The notes under the pieces: generated by a model
Database searches by the model: none
The model's input: only the letters and a program-made list of their open reading frames with translations
What the model was told of the DNA's origin: nothing
Shown here: piece after piece, positions 35,580 through 44,500 of the stretch
Position numbering within the stretch: the first letter of the stretch is position 1
Layout of the letters: every line of letters starts with the position of its first letter
Made by a program: the position numbers and the translations under genes
Source: Chryseobacterium limigenitum
GTDB lineage: Bacteria; Bacteroidota; Bacteroidia; Flavobacteriales; Weeksellaceae
Reading direction: 5' to 3'
NCBI RefSeq assembly: GCF_900114875.1
Contig: NZ_FPKW01000018.1
Coordinates: forward strand, 27,141-91,140
DNA: 64,000 bases

Positions 35580-36605
35580 ATGAAAAAAGCTATTCTCATT
35601 ATCATTCTGCTAATTATCGTAATTGCAGGATTTTTTGGTTTTAGATTTTATACTAAATATTACGGAAACAACGTAGAAAAAGACGGATATGTTTTGATCC
35701 CTCATAATGCAAGTTTTAAACAGGTATTAGATTCTATTGCTCCATATATTAAAAATAAAGAATCTTTCGAAGATGTTGCAAAGGATAAAAATCTTGATAA
35801 ATATTTAAAAGCAGGTCGTTACCACATCCAAAGCGGAACAGGAAACACCAACTTGGTAAATATGATCAAAGCCGGAAATCAGACTGAGAATACATTTAGA
35901 ATTGGTGATTTTGGAGATATTTATCAAATGGTTGGTAAAGTAACCAAGAAAACAGAACTGGATTCTTTACAATTTGTAAATGATTTTAATAAAATTGCCA
36001 CAGAAAAAGGATATAATAATGCAGAAGATCTGAAAAAATATTTTTTCATTGATACTTATAATTTTTTCTGGACGGTAACTCCAAAAGAGTTCTTTAATAA
36101 GTTTGACAGTCAGTACAACGAGTTTTGGAATAGCGAAAGAAAAGCTAAAGAACAACAATCCGGCTTAACAAGAGATCAGATTTATGCTTTGGCTTCCATC
36201 GTTTATAAAGAATCGGGAGGTAAGAAGGATGAAATGAAAACGATCTCAGGATTATATTTAAACCGTTACAGAAAAGGGATGAAATTACAATCTGACCCAA
36301 CGGTAATTTATGCCATCAATAAGCAGACAAATTTTAAAGATCCAATAAAAAGAGTTTTCTATAAACATTTAACAACCCCTTCTCCTTACAATACGTATGC
36401 TAATAAAGGAATTCCGCCGGGGCCAATTTGTATTGTAGATAAAAGCTCTGTTGATGCCGTTTTGAATGCGGAAAACAACAACTTTATCTTTATGTGTGCA
36501 GATCCTAAAAGATTTGGATATCACAAATTTACTGCGAGTGCAGAAGAGCACGCAATTAATGCAAAAGCGTATCAGGATTGGCTGAATTCAAAAAATATAA
36601 AATAA
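35580..36605 (+). CDS. mltG: endolytic transglycosylase MltG
   Basis: A 341-residue inner-membrane protein with an N-terminal helix (about 3-22) and a YceG-like periplasmic domain. The catalytic Glu lies in ALASIVYKESGG (about residue 215), and GMKLQSDPTVIYA, LTTPSPYNTYANKGIPPGPI and the C-terminal HKFTASAEEHAINAKAYQDW are family motifs. MltG cuts nascent glycan strands and helps terminate peptidoglycan synthesis. Tyr replaces the Glu/Gln often found before the Lys-Glu pair. It lies 31 bases behind dapF. Confidence 0.92.
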   Translation: MKKAILIIILLIIVIAGFFGFRFYTKYYGNNVEKDGYVLIPHNASFKQVLDSIAPYIKNKESFEDVAKDKNLDKYLKAGRYHIQSGTGNTNLVNMIKAGNQTENTFRIGDFGDIYQMVGKVTKKTELDSLQFVNDFNKIATEKGYNNAEDLKKYFFIDTYNFFWTVTPKEFFNKFDSQYNEFWNSERKAKEQQSGLTRDQIYALASIVYKESGGKKDEMKTISGLYLNRYRKGMKLQSDPTVIYAINKQTNFKDPIKRVFYKHLTTPSPYNTYANKGIPPGPICIVDKSSVDAVLNAENNNFIFMCADPKRFGYHKFTASAEEHAINAKAYQDWLNSKNIK

Positions 36606-36772
36606 TAAATAAATTTAACTTTATTTTAACAATCTAATAATTAACATTTAGGTTAAAAAAACGACATATATCTTATAAATAATAAAATAAACTTAATATC
36701 TTGAAATGTATTTAATTAACAATTTCATAATATTAAGAAAGATTTTTCACGATTTTACACAAACAATACCTT

Positions 36773-39358
36773 ATGAATCAGACGGAAATTATCAATATTT
36801 TCACAAAAAGAACTTTAGGGCTTACTTTTGTACTCTCGGCGGCGGCGTTCGCCTTTGGACAGGAAAAAGCAGGTATTTCAGGAACGATAGTTAATAAAAG
36901 TAACCAACCTGTTCCTTATGCTTCTGTGACTTTCAGTAATAAAGCAAATAAATTATTCAGTGATGCTACGCTTACCGACGAGAAAGGACAGTATAAACTA
37001 GACCTTACTCCGGGAAACTACGACATCACGATCGAGGCAATCGATTACAAGAAAAGCCTTATCAACAAGCAGATTTCAGCAGCCGGAAATATCGGAGCTT
37101 TATCTATAGAAGCTGAAAAAAGCGCTACAAATGTTAAAACTCATGATATTGAAGGTATTGTGCTTACTGCACCAACTACAAAGCCTTATAAAGTTGAATT
37201 AGACAAAAGAACGTATGATCCTTCGCAGGATATTGTAAGCAAAGGAGGGAATTTGCAGGATGTTTTACAGAATGTTCCGTCAGTGGAAGTAGATACAGAT
37301 GGTACTGTTTCAATGAGGGGAAGCAGCAATGTGAAATTTTTGATTAATGGTAAGCCTTCTGCATTATTAGGTATTTCTGAAGGAAGCAATGCTCTTCAAA
37401 GTATTCCTGCCGACCAGATTGAAAGAATTGAAGTAATCACAAACCCATCTTCAAAATTTGAAGCATCCGGAACTTCAGGTATTTTAAATATCATCTTAAA
37501 GAAAAGTAAAAAAGTAGGTTTTAACGGAAGCGTTGTAGGAACACTTGGTTATCAGCCAAAAACCAATTTGAATGCTAATTTAAGCTGGAGAAAAAATAAA
37601 TTGACTTGGTTTCTTAATGGTGGCGGTGGTTATAGTGAATCTACAACAACAAGTAGAAACAGTAATATCAATTATGATCAGAATAAAAAATTTCAATTAT
37701 TAAGATCTGATCAGGAAACTAAAAATAAAAATTATTTTAAAAATTATAATGCAACTGTTGGTTTAGTTTATGATTTGGATGATAAAAACTCATTTAATTT
37801 ATCTGGAACAGTAAGAACATTTGATGGTGAAACAGACGGAACAATTAATTATAATTTCCTCTATAATAATCCCGATTTTCCAAATACTTATACTTTAAGA
37901 ACAAGTGACGGGAATAATAATAACCTTGCGTTTCAAGGAGATTTTGGTTGGGATCACAAATTTAATGATAAAGGACATAATCTATCGGTTTCATTAAGTC
38001 TTCAGAGAAACAGAAGCAATAATTACACAGATATTTATCAGGAATCAAACTTTATTACTGATTTAGATACTTCTGGAAATATTATTGGTATTACTCCTAA
38101 AATAAATTATGAGCTAAGTAATAACTCTCAATATTCACTAACAAAATCTGTAATTGGTAAAATAGATTACGAATTACCTATTGGTGAAAATGCAAAACTA
38201 GAAGCTGGTTATAGAATTGACAGAAATGATAATTTCTATGATAATACTGCCAATCGAGCTTTAGGTTTAAATATACCTTTTACTCCTCTAGGTAATTTCA
38301 CAAACGTTACCAATTATGATGAAATGTTCAATGCATTTTATTTACAATTCCGTAGTAAAATTGGCAACCTAGGATATCAGCTAGGTCTTAGGGATGAACT
38401 TTCTAATGTAAAAGTAGATTACAGAAATCTTGAAGGAAGCAAGCCTATTAATGAAAATAAAACGTATAATAATCTGTTCCCAAGCGTATTCTTAAGTTAC
38501 GATCTAGGAAAAGACAATCAGTTCTTATTAAATTACTCGAGAAGAATTGACAGACCGCGTTCTTTCTTTTTAGTTCCCTATTTCTCTATCACAGACAACC
38601 AGAATATTTTCTTAGGAAATGTAAATCTGAATCCATCATATGTTGACTCATTTGAATTCGGATACAGTATTTCTAAAAAGAAATATACTTTAAACCCTAC
38701 CCTTTTCTATAGAAAAACTACAGGAGATGATAAAACGGTAGCATATCAGGATGATGAAAGAACAAATGTATATTTCACGACACCTGTAAATTTAGGAACG
38801 AATGAACAATATGGTTTAGACTTTAATGGTACAGCCGATGTATTTCCTTGGTTAAAATTAATGGGTAACGTAAGTTTATTTGGTTATAAAACAACTGGAC
38901 TTTATACTTATAACACTATTGATGTTACGGGAGCAAGCATTACCAGAGAGCGTCCTTATGATGGTAGTGGTTTCTCTACAAGAGCAAGATTAAATGCTAC
39001 ATTTAAGGTAGATAAAACATTCAGTTTCCAATTACAAGGATTCTATAGAGGTCCACAAAACACTGCAAGTCAAGATAGAAAAGCAATGTATGCTTTAAAT
39101 ATGGGAGCATCCAAAACGATATGGAAAGGTGACGGAACAATTGCCTTTAATATGCAGGATATCTTCAATACCCGTTCTATGAGAAGCACTAACTATCTGG
39201 CAACAGGAGTGAGAGATTCTTACATGCAGTGGCAGCCAAGACAGTTCTCAGTTTCTCTAACATACAGATTCAAACAGGGGGAAAAGGTAGAACAGCCTAA
39301 AAAGAAAAAAGACATTAACGCCAATGATACAGGCGGGGACGAGCAAAGCCCAATGTAG
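36773..39358 (+). CDS. TonB-dependent receptor-like outer-membrane protein
   Basis: An 861-residue outer-membrane protein. Signal peptide about 1-29 (ending AFAFGQ), a carboxypeptidase-regulatory-like domain (about 33-110, ISGTIVNKSNQPVPYASVTF), a plug-like region (about 135-240, LQDVLQNVPSVEVDTDGTVSMRG split over two strands, and RIEVITNPSSKFEASG), then a large beta barrel of the OMP_b-brl_3 type. The C-terminus is extended by a Lys/Gln/Asp tail instead of an aromatic beta signal. A TonB box is not obvious. Substrate unknown. A 167-base AT-rich gap precedes it, and an 18-bp-arm palindrome follows. Confidence 0.85.
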   Translation: MNQTEIINIFTKRTLGLTFVLSAAAFAFGQEKAGISGTIVNKSNQPVPYASVTFSNKANKLFSDATLTDEKGQYKLDLTPGNYDITIEAIDYKKSLINKQISAAGNIGALSIEAEKSATNVKTHDIEGIVLTAPTTKPYKVELDKRTYDPSQDIVSKGGNLQDVLQNVPSVEVDTDGTVSMRGSSNVKFLINGKPSALLGISEGSNALQSIPADQIERIEVITNPSSKFEASGTSGILNIILKKSKKVGFNGSVVGTLGYQPKTNLNANLSWRKNKLTWFLNGGGGYSESTTTSRNSNINYDQNKKFQLLRSDQETKNKNYFKNYNATVGLVYDLDDKNSFNLSGTVRTFDGETDGTINYNFLYNNPDFPNTYTLRTSDGNNNNLAFQGDFGWDHKFNDKGHNLSVSLSLQRNRSNNYTDIYQESNFITDLDTSGNIIGITPKINYELSNNSQYSLTKSVIGKIDYELPIGENAKLEAGYRIDRNDNFYDNTANRALGLNIPFTPLGNFTNVTNYDEMFNAFYLQFRSKIGNLGYQLGLRDELSNVKVDYRNLEGSKPINENKTYNNLFPSVFLSYDLGKDNQFLLNYSRRIDRPRSFFLVPYFSITDNQNIFLGNVNLNPSYVDSFEFGYSISKKKYTLNPTLFYRKTTGDDKTVAYQDDERTNVYFTTPVNLGTNEQYGLDFNGTADVFPWLKLMGNVSLFGYKTTGLYTYNTIDVTGASITRERPYDGSGFSTRARLNATFKVDKTFSFQLQGFYRGPQNTASQDRKAMYALNMGASKTIWKGDGTIAFNMQDIFNTRSMRSTNYLATGVRDSYMQWQPRQFSVSLTYRFKQGEKVEQPKKKKDINANDTGGDEQSPM

Positions 39359-39374
39359 GATAAAATATAATCAC

Positions 39375-39410
39375 AAAAAATCCCGAAATAAATTTATTTC
39401 GGGATTTTTT
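39375..39410. terminator. bidirectional terminator, 36-base perfect palindrome
   Basis: AAAAAATCCCGAAATAAA and its exact reverse complement meet at 39392/39393. A-runs and T-runs flank both sides, and it lies between the convergent receptor and cytidylyltransferase-like genes. Confidence 0.85.
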
Positions 39411-39847
39411 TATTTTGTAGCTTTTGCCATTTCGGCTTCAAAGATTCTTTTCCTTAGGTCGCTCGAGGAAAATCTGTGATCTCTTTTGTTGTAAAAAATT
39501 TCTATGCCTTTTTCTTCACAGTATTTTTTACCTGTGAAGTCTTTGTCCATATAATCATCCCCGATGATTCTTACATCAATCACAAAAGACTTTAAAATAT
39601 CTTCCAAATCCTGTTCTGTGTAATAAGGAATGATTTCGTCAACCGCATTTACTGCTTTCAACTGAATATAGCGCTCAACAATAGTTTGTGTGGGCTTATT
39701 TTTAGTCGGACGGTCATGAGACGGGTCAATTTGAAGACCTACAATTAGATAATCGCAAACCGTTTTTGCTTCTTCCAACATTTTGATGTGACCTGCATGT
39801 AATAAATCAAATGAGGAAAATGTAATGCCTATTCTTTCTGTTTTCAT
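39410..39847 (-). CDS. cytidylyltransferase-family protein (TagD-like)
   Basis: A 145-residue nucleotidyltransferase with the HxGH motif (SSFDLLHAGHIKML, about 11-24) and C-terminal RFSSSDLRKRIF, corresponding to the RTxGISTT-like loop. This fits glycerol-3-phosphate or similar cytidylyltransferases that make CDP-activated alcohols for surface polymers. The substrate is not certain; ethanolamine-phosphate type is also possible. A 90-base gap separates it from galE, on the same strand. Confidence 0.85.
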   Translation of the reverse strand: MKTERIGITFSSFDLLHAGHIKMLEEAKTVCDYLIVGLQIDPSHDRPTKNKPTQTIVERYIQLKAVNAVDEIIPYYTEQDLEDILKSFVIDVRIIGDDYMDKDFTGKKYCEEKGIEIFYNKRDHRFSSSDLRKRIFEAEMAKATK

Positions 39848-39937
39848 AATGTGTATTTAAAATTTCGCCGAAATAAAGGTATTCTAAGGGATTAAACCGA
39901 AATTCAGCAAAGTATTTTTAGTTATATTTTTATTAAA

Positions 39938-40960
39938 TTAATTATTTCTTGATTCTAAATATTTCTGCCACTCCCAAGTGGTTCTTAACGCTTCTTCCAA
40001 ACTCGTTTCAGACTTCCAATTAAGCTCTTTCTCTGCTTTACCTGCGTTGGCGTAGGCAATCGTAATATCGCCTTCTCTCCTATCGCAGATTTTGTAAGGT
40101 ACTGCTACATTATTGGCGGTTTCAAAAGCTTTTACAACCTCCAAAACAGATGATCCTTTCCCTGTTCCTAAATTATAAATATCAATCGTAGATTCTTCGG
40201 ATTGATTGTTCATTAAGCTTTTTAAAGCCGCAACGTGAGCCTTAGCCAAATCTACAACGTAAATATAATCACGAACTGCTGTTCCGTCTACCGTTGGATA
40301 ATCATCGCCCCAAACACTTAGTTTTTCACGGATTCCGGCTGCCGTTTGCATAACATAAGGTACCAAATTATTCGGAATACCAATTGGTAATTCTCCTAAT
40401 TTTGCAGATGGATGTGCTCCGATCGGGTTAAAATACCTCAACAAAGAGATTTTTCTGTTGTAAGCCTTTGCAAAATCGATCAGAATTTCTTCGCCCATTT
40501 GCTTGGTCTTGCCATAAACACTTTCAGGCATTTTCAATGGAGTATTTTCGTCAATTGGCATTTCATCCGCTTGGCCGTACACTGTACAAGACGAACTGAA
40601 AATAAAATTTGAAAGTCCTCTGGTTTTAAACTCCTGAAGGATATTGATTAGAGAAAACAAATTATTTTCATAATAATCAACAGGTCTTTCCTGACTTTCT
40701 CCAACTGCTTTATATGCTGCAAAATTGATACATCCATCGATCTGATGAGCATCAAAAACCTGCGTCAGAAGTTCCTTTCTCTTTAAATCAAAAGGATAAA
40801 AAACAGGCTTTTTCCCCGCAATTTCTTCTATATTTTTTAAAATAAATTTTTCAGAATTGGATAAATCATCAACAATAACAACATCAAAGTTATTATTCAG
40901 AAGTTCTACAACTGTATGAGAACCAATATATCCAAGACCTCCCGTTACGAGTATTGCCAT
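39938..40960 (-). CDS. galE: UDP-glucose 4-epimerase
   Basis: A 340-residue short-chain dehydrogenase that interconverts UDP-glucose and UDP-galactose. The NAD-binding GGLGYIGSH motif is at residues 7-15, the catalytic triad residue set is in SSSCTVYG (about 122-129) and Tyr149-xxx-Lys153 (VYGKTK). GTAVRDYIYVVDLAKAH and LGTGKGSSVLEVV are GalE-specific. It sits among surface-sugar genes (cytidylyltransferase-like, DegT aminotransferase). Confidence 0.93.
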   Translation of the reverse strand: MAILVTGGLGYIGSHTVVELLNNNFDVVIVDDLSNSEKFILKNIEEIAGKKPVFYPFDLKRKELLTQVFDAHQIDGCINFAAYKAVGESQERPVDYYENNLFSLINILQEFKTRGLSNFIFSSSCTVYGQADEMPIDENTPLKMPESVYGKTKQMGEEILIDFAKAYNRKISLLRYFNPIGAHPSAKLGELPIGIPNNLVPYVMQTAAGIREKLSVWGDDYPTVDGTAVRDYIYVVDLAKAHVAALKSLMNNQSEESTIDIYNLGTGKGSSVLEVVKAFETANNVAVPYKICDRREGDITIAYANAGKAEKELNWKSETSLEEALRTTWEWQKYLESRNN

Positions 40961-40979
40961 TTTTTAGTAATTGTTATTT

Positions 40980-41408
40980 TTAATCATTGTGTTTTCCTAT
41001 TTCTTCTATTTCGTTATTTTTAATTTTATGGCGAAAAAAGTTTATTAGAATTCCAGAACCTAATAGGAAAATTATAAAATATACAAACTGCAAATGAATT
41101 TCTTTAAAATCAATAAGATATCTAATAAGATGAAGCAAAATGATTAGAAATATTGCAATATTAAAATTTATAAAAAATTTCTTTGATTCTTTAAAAATAC
41201 AAATAAAGCTAACTAACAAAGTGGAAAAAATTCCTAATGTCAATATATAAAATACATATTTTAAACTAACATAATTTTCATTAATAATAAAATTGTTTGT
41301 TATCATTAATAAAGTAAAATAGCCAAAATATAACAGCCATAAAAAACAAAAAATTATAGCATAAAAATAAGCAAACTTATTTTTAAGTATTCTTTCGTCG
41401 TGAAGCAT
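40980..41408 (-). CDS. small four-helix membrane protein, unknown
   Basis: A 142-residue protein with four hydrophobic segments (about 13-35, 50-67, 75-95 and 103-123) and charged ends. I do not recognise it. Its composition is more AT-rich than that of galE and the aminotransferase that flank it. It starts 4 bases downstream of the DegT stop and is probably co-transcribed. A role in polysaccharide export or modification is only implied by position. Confidence 0.65.
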   Translation of the reverse strand: MLHDERILKNKFAYFYAIIFCFLWLLYFGYFTLLMITNNFIINENYVSLKYVFYILTLGIFSTLLVSFICIFKESKKFFINFNIAIFLIILLHLIRYLIDFKEIHLQFVYFIIFLLGSGILINFFRHKIKNNEIEEIGKHND

Positions 41409-41411
41409 ACC

Positions 41412-42536
41412 TTACCTCATAAATTCCAACACAGCATCCGTAATATACTTCAACTGCTCTTCGTCCAATTCTGTATGCATTGGAAGCGAAATAACCTGAT
41501 CCAAAAGCTTATCCGTATTCACAAAATCAGCATCATTACTTTCCTGATAATATGCTTTTTGTTTTCTCAAAGCCACAGGATAATAGATCATTGCAGGAAT
41601 TTCTTTTTCAGCTAAGAATTTTTGAAGATCGTTACGTTTACCGTTCAAAATTCTCAATGTATATTGGTGAAATACGTGCGTAGAGTTTTCTGCTCTTTTC
41701 GGAGTCAAAATATTTTCGTTTCCTGCAAAAGCTTCGTCATAATAATCAGCTGCTTTTCTTCTGGACTCATTATAAGAATCTAGATTGGGAAGTTTTTTTC
41801 TTAAAATCGCAGCCTGAATACTGTCTAAACGAGAGTTAACCCCAACCTCATCATGATAGTATCTTTCGTACATTCCGTGGTTAACGATTCCTCTTAAACG
41901 GTGTGCTAAATCATCATTATTAGTGCAAATTGCACCACCATCTCCGTAACATCCAAGATTTTTCGAAGGGAAGAATGAAGTTGTTCCCACAGTAGACATT
42001 GTTCCGGCTTGTTTTACTGTTCCGTCTGAGAAAGTAAATTCTGCACCGATTGCCTGTGCATTGTCTTCAACTACATATAAATTATGCTCTTCAGCAATTT
42101 TTAAAATTTCCTCCATATTTGCACACTGTCCGAAAATATGTACAGGAATGATCGCTTTTGTTCTTGGAGTGATCGCTTTTTTGATCGCTTCTGTTGAAAT
42201 CGTGAATGTATCGTAATCTACATCTACCAAAACAGATTTAAGTTTAAGTAAATGAATAACTTCCACAGTAGCTGCAAAAGTAAAATCTGCAGTGATTATT
42301 TCATCCCCTTCTTTCAGGTCTAAAGCCATCAAAGCAATCTGTAAAGCATCTGTTCCGTTCGCACACGGGATCACATGATTTACTTCTAAATAAGACTCCA
42401 ATTCATTCTGGAAAGACTTTACCTCGGGGCCGTTGATGAAAGCCGCCGAATCCATTACATTTAAAACTGCATTATCTACATCATTCTTTATTTTGTAATA
42501 CTGACTTTGTAAGTCAACCATCTGAATTCTTTTCAT
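41412..42536 (-). CDS. DegT/DnrJ/EryC1/StrS aminotransferase
   Basis: A 374-residue PLP-dependent sugar aminotransferase. The PLP Lys is Lys192 in TTSFFPSKNLGCYGDGGA, and the cofactor Asp is Asp158 in VVEDNAQAIGAEF. GTDALQIALMAL near 61-72 binds phosphate. These enzymes convert a keto-sugar nucleotide into an amino sugar for O-antigen or capsule. It heads a - strand run with the small membrane protein and galE. Confidence 0.9.
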   Translation of the reverse strand: MKRIQMVDLQSQYYKIKNDVDNAVLNVMDSAAFINGPEVKSFQNELESYLEVNHVIPCANGTDALQIALMALDLKEGDEIITADFTFAATVEVIHLLKLKSVLVDVDYDTFTISTEAIKKAITPRTKAIIPVHIFGQCANMEEILKIAEEHNLYVVEDNAQAIGAEFTFSDGTVKQAGTMSTVGTTSFFPSKNLGCYGDGGAICTNNDDLAHRLRGIVNHGMYERYYHDEVGVNSRLDSIQAAILRKKLPNLDSYNESRRKAADYYDEAFAGNENILTPKRAENSTHVFHQYTLRILNGKRNDLQKFLAEKEIPAMIYYPVALRKQKAYYQESNDADFVNTDKLLDQVISLPMHTELDEEQLKYITDAVLEFMR

Positions 42537-42622
42537 AAATAAATATTTGTGTAAAAATAAGGAATTTAAAATCCTGTCAAAAATTTTATTGATTTTGTTT
42601 TATCTTTATACAAAATAAATAC

Positions 42623-44236
42623 ATGAAAAAACTTTTACTCTTTTGTATCTTAACGGGTTACTCGGCCGTTTCTGCACAAACACAGCTTGTTTTTGTTTAT
42701 TTTAATGATAAACCGAACAAGACTGCATTTTATGCCAATCCGTTATCAGAACTGTCCCAAAAGTCCCTCAACAGACGTACAGCATTAGGAATTTCATTGA
42801 ATGATCAGGATGCTCCGATCGAACAATCTTACATTCAAAACATTCAGAATCTGGGATTTACCGTTACTGATTATTCGAAATGGCTGAATGGAGTTGCCGT
42901 TAATGCCACTCCGGCACAGATTATTACGCTTCAGGCTCAGCCTTACGTTGGCTCAGTGGAAAGTTTTGCCAGAAATTCGTCCGGTGTTCCCAAAACTTCG
43001 AATGTTAATAAATGGGCAGATTTTAATTCCAATTATTCAACCAGCAAAACATTAACAACTTTTGATTATGGTTCCGGTTCAGACCAGATTGATCAAATTA
43101 ATTTAAGACAGCTTCACCTTGCAGGTTATACAGGAACGGGAGTTACCATTGCTGTGATCGACAGCGGTTTCCCGACCGTAAATACAGGTTCGGCTTACGC
43201 GAGATTATGGACCAATAATCAGATCAAAGGCGGATATGATTTTGCTGCAAAAAGTACAGATATTTATAATCCTTCATTAAATGCGCATGGAACTGTAGTT
43301 TTGGGAGCTATTGGAGGATTTATACAAAATACGTTTGTAGGTTCTGCGCCCGATGCCGATTTTTATTTGTACCGAAGCGAAAATGCAACCGTTGAAATCC
43401 CCGAAGAGGAACTCTATTGGATCGAAGCTGCTGAGGAAGCCGACAGAAAGGGCGTAGATCTTATTACAACCTCATTGGGATATAATACATTCGACGATTC
43501 AAGATATAATTACACCTATGCCAATATGAACGGAACCACTTCATTTATCGCAAGAGCTTCCGAAATTGCTGTTAATAAAGGAATTTTCCTTCTCGTAGCA
43601 GCAGGAAACTCGGGGCAACAACCGTGGCATTATATCATAACGCCTGCTGACAATGCTAAAGTTTTCACGATTGGATCGGTTGATTCTGCGGGAGCTTCTT
43701 CAGGATTCTCCTCTTACGGTCCCAATTCTGTCGGTGTCGTAAAACCGGACGGAAGTACAAGAGGAAGCGGAGCTTTTACTGTTAATAATAATTCTACAAC
43801 TACAGTTTCCGGAACTTCTATTGCAACACCAATTGCTACGGGAGGAGTCGCTTGCTTGATTCAGGCATTCCCAACGATGAACAGAGATTTGATGAGAAAT
43901 AAATTAAGACAAACCGCTTCTCTATCTCCAGCTCACACCGACCAAATGGGATTTGGAATTCTAAATTTCGGAAGTTTCTACAACGGAACATTAAATACAT
44001 CCGAAATTGTAAAGCAAAAGCAAGTAGCCATTTTCCCAAATCCTGTGAAAAACATCTTGAATATTGCTACAGAAAACAATGTCTTATCTTTAGAAATCTA
44101 TGATAATTTAGGAAGATTGATTACTAAAAATAATAATCAAAAATCAATAAAAGTAGAAGATTTTGCAAAAGGAACTTATTATCTGAAAATTCAGACGAAG
44201 GATAAGGTTTATTATGAAAAATTTATAAAGGAATAA
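42623..44236 (+). CDS. secreted subtilisin-like serine protease with T9SS sorting domain
   Basis: A 537-residue secreted protease. A signal peptide (about 1-18) and a propeptide-like region (to about 150) precede a peptidase S8 domain with Asp180 (AVIDSGF), His222 (NAHGTVV) and Ser399 (SGTSIATPIA). AAGNSGQ carries the oxyanion Asn. The C-terminal 70 residues are a type IX sorting domain (VAIFPNPVKNILNI to KVYYEKFIKE), so the protein is probably exported to the surface or medium. It stands alone and is followed by a hairpin terminator and two palindromic repeat elements. Confidence 0.92.
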   Translation: MKKLLLFCILTGYSAVSAQTQLVFVYFNDKPNKTAFYANPLSELSQKSLNRRTALGISLNDQDAPIEQSYIQNIQNLGFTVTDYSKWLNGVAVNATPAQIITLQAQPYVGSVESFARNSSGVPKTSNVNKWADFNSNYSTSKTLTTFDYGSGSDQIDQINLRQLHLAGYTGTGVTIAVIDSGFPTVNTGSAYARLWTNNQIKGGYDFAAKSTDIYNPSLNAHGTVVLGAIGGFIQNTFVGSAPDADFYLYRSENATVEIPEEELYWIEAAEEADRKGVDLITTSLGYNTFDDSRYNYTYANMNGTTSFIARASEIAVNKGIFLLVAAGNSGQQPWHYIITPADNAKVFTIGSVDSAGASSGFSSYGPNSVGVVKPDGSTRGSGAFTVNNNSTTTVSGTSIATPIATGGVACLIQAFPTMNRDLMRNKLRQTASLSPAHTDQMGFGILNFGSFYNGTLNTSEIVKQKQVAIFPNPVKNILNIATENNVLSLEIYDNLGRLITKNNNQKSIKVEDFAKGTYYLKIQTKDKVYYEKFIKE

Positions 44237-44241
44237 ATTAA

Positions 44242-44270
44242 AAAATCCTCTCAATTTGAGAGAATTTTTT
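44242..44270. terminator. terminator after the subtilase gene
   Basis: AAAATCCTCTCA and TGAGAGAATTTT pair with one mismatch around a short AT loop, with A/T runs on each side. It lies 6 bases behind the stop. Confidence 0.7.
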
Positions 44271-44281
44271 AATTCTAATTT

Positions 44282-44368
44282 AAAGGCTTCGACTCCGCTC
44301 AGCCTGACACTTCTAATACTAAACATTGAATTTGTAGCGATGTCAGGCTGAGCGGAGTCAAAGCCTTT
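44282..44368. repeat. intergenic palindrome with 28-bp arms
   Basis: Arms 44282-44309 (beginning AAAGGCTTCGACTCC) and 44341-44368 are reverse complements at 27 of 28 positions around a 31-base loop. No coding potential. Confidence 0.85.
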
Positions 44369-44392
44369 TTAAGTGTAATTTTAAATCCAACA

Positions 44393-44481
44393 TTTGTCAT
44401 TTCGGAAGAATCTAAACTCTTATAAAAAAGTAGGCATAGATTCCACACTCCACTTCGTTTCGTTTCGTTCTGAATGACAAA
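44393..44481. repeat. intergenic palindrome, TTTGTCATT family
   Basis: Left arm 44393-44414 (TTTGTCATTTCGGAAGAATC) and right parts 44437-44444 and 44467-44481 (GTTCTGAATGACAAA) pair imperfectly. It lies directly behind the 28-bp-arm palindrome and before the ppc stop. The same end words recur at 49447-49568. Confidence 0.7.
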
Positions 44482-44500
44482 CTTTAGTTCAAAATTTAAT

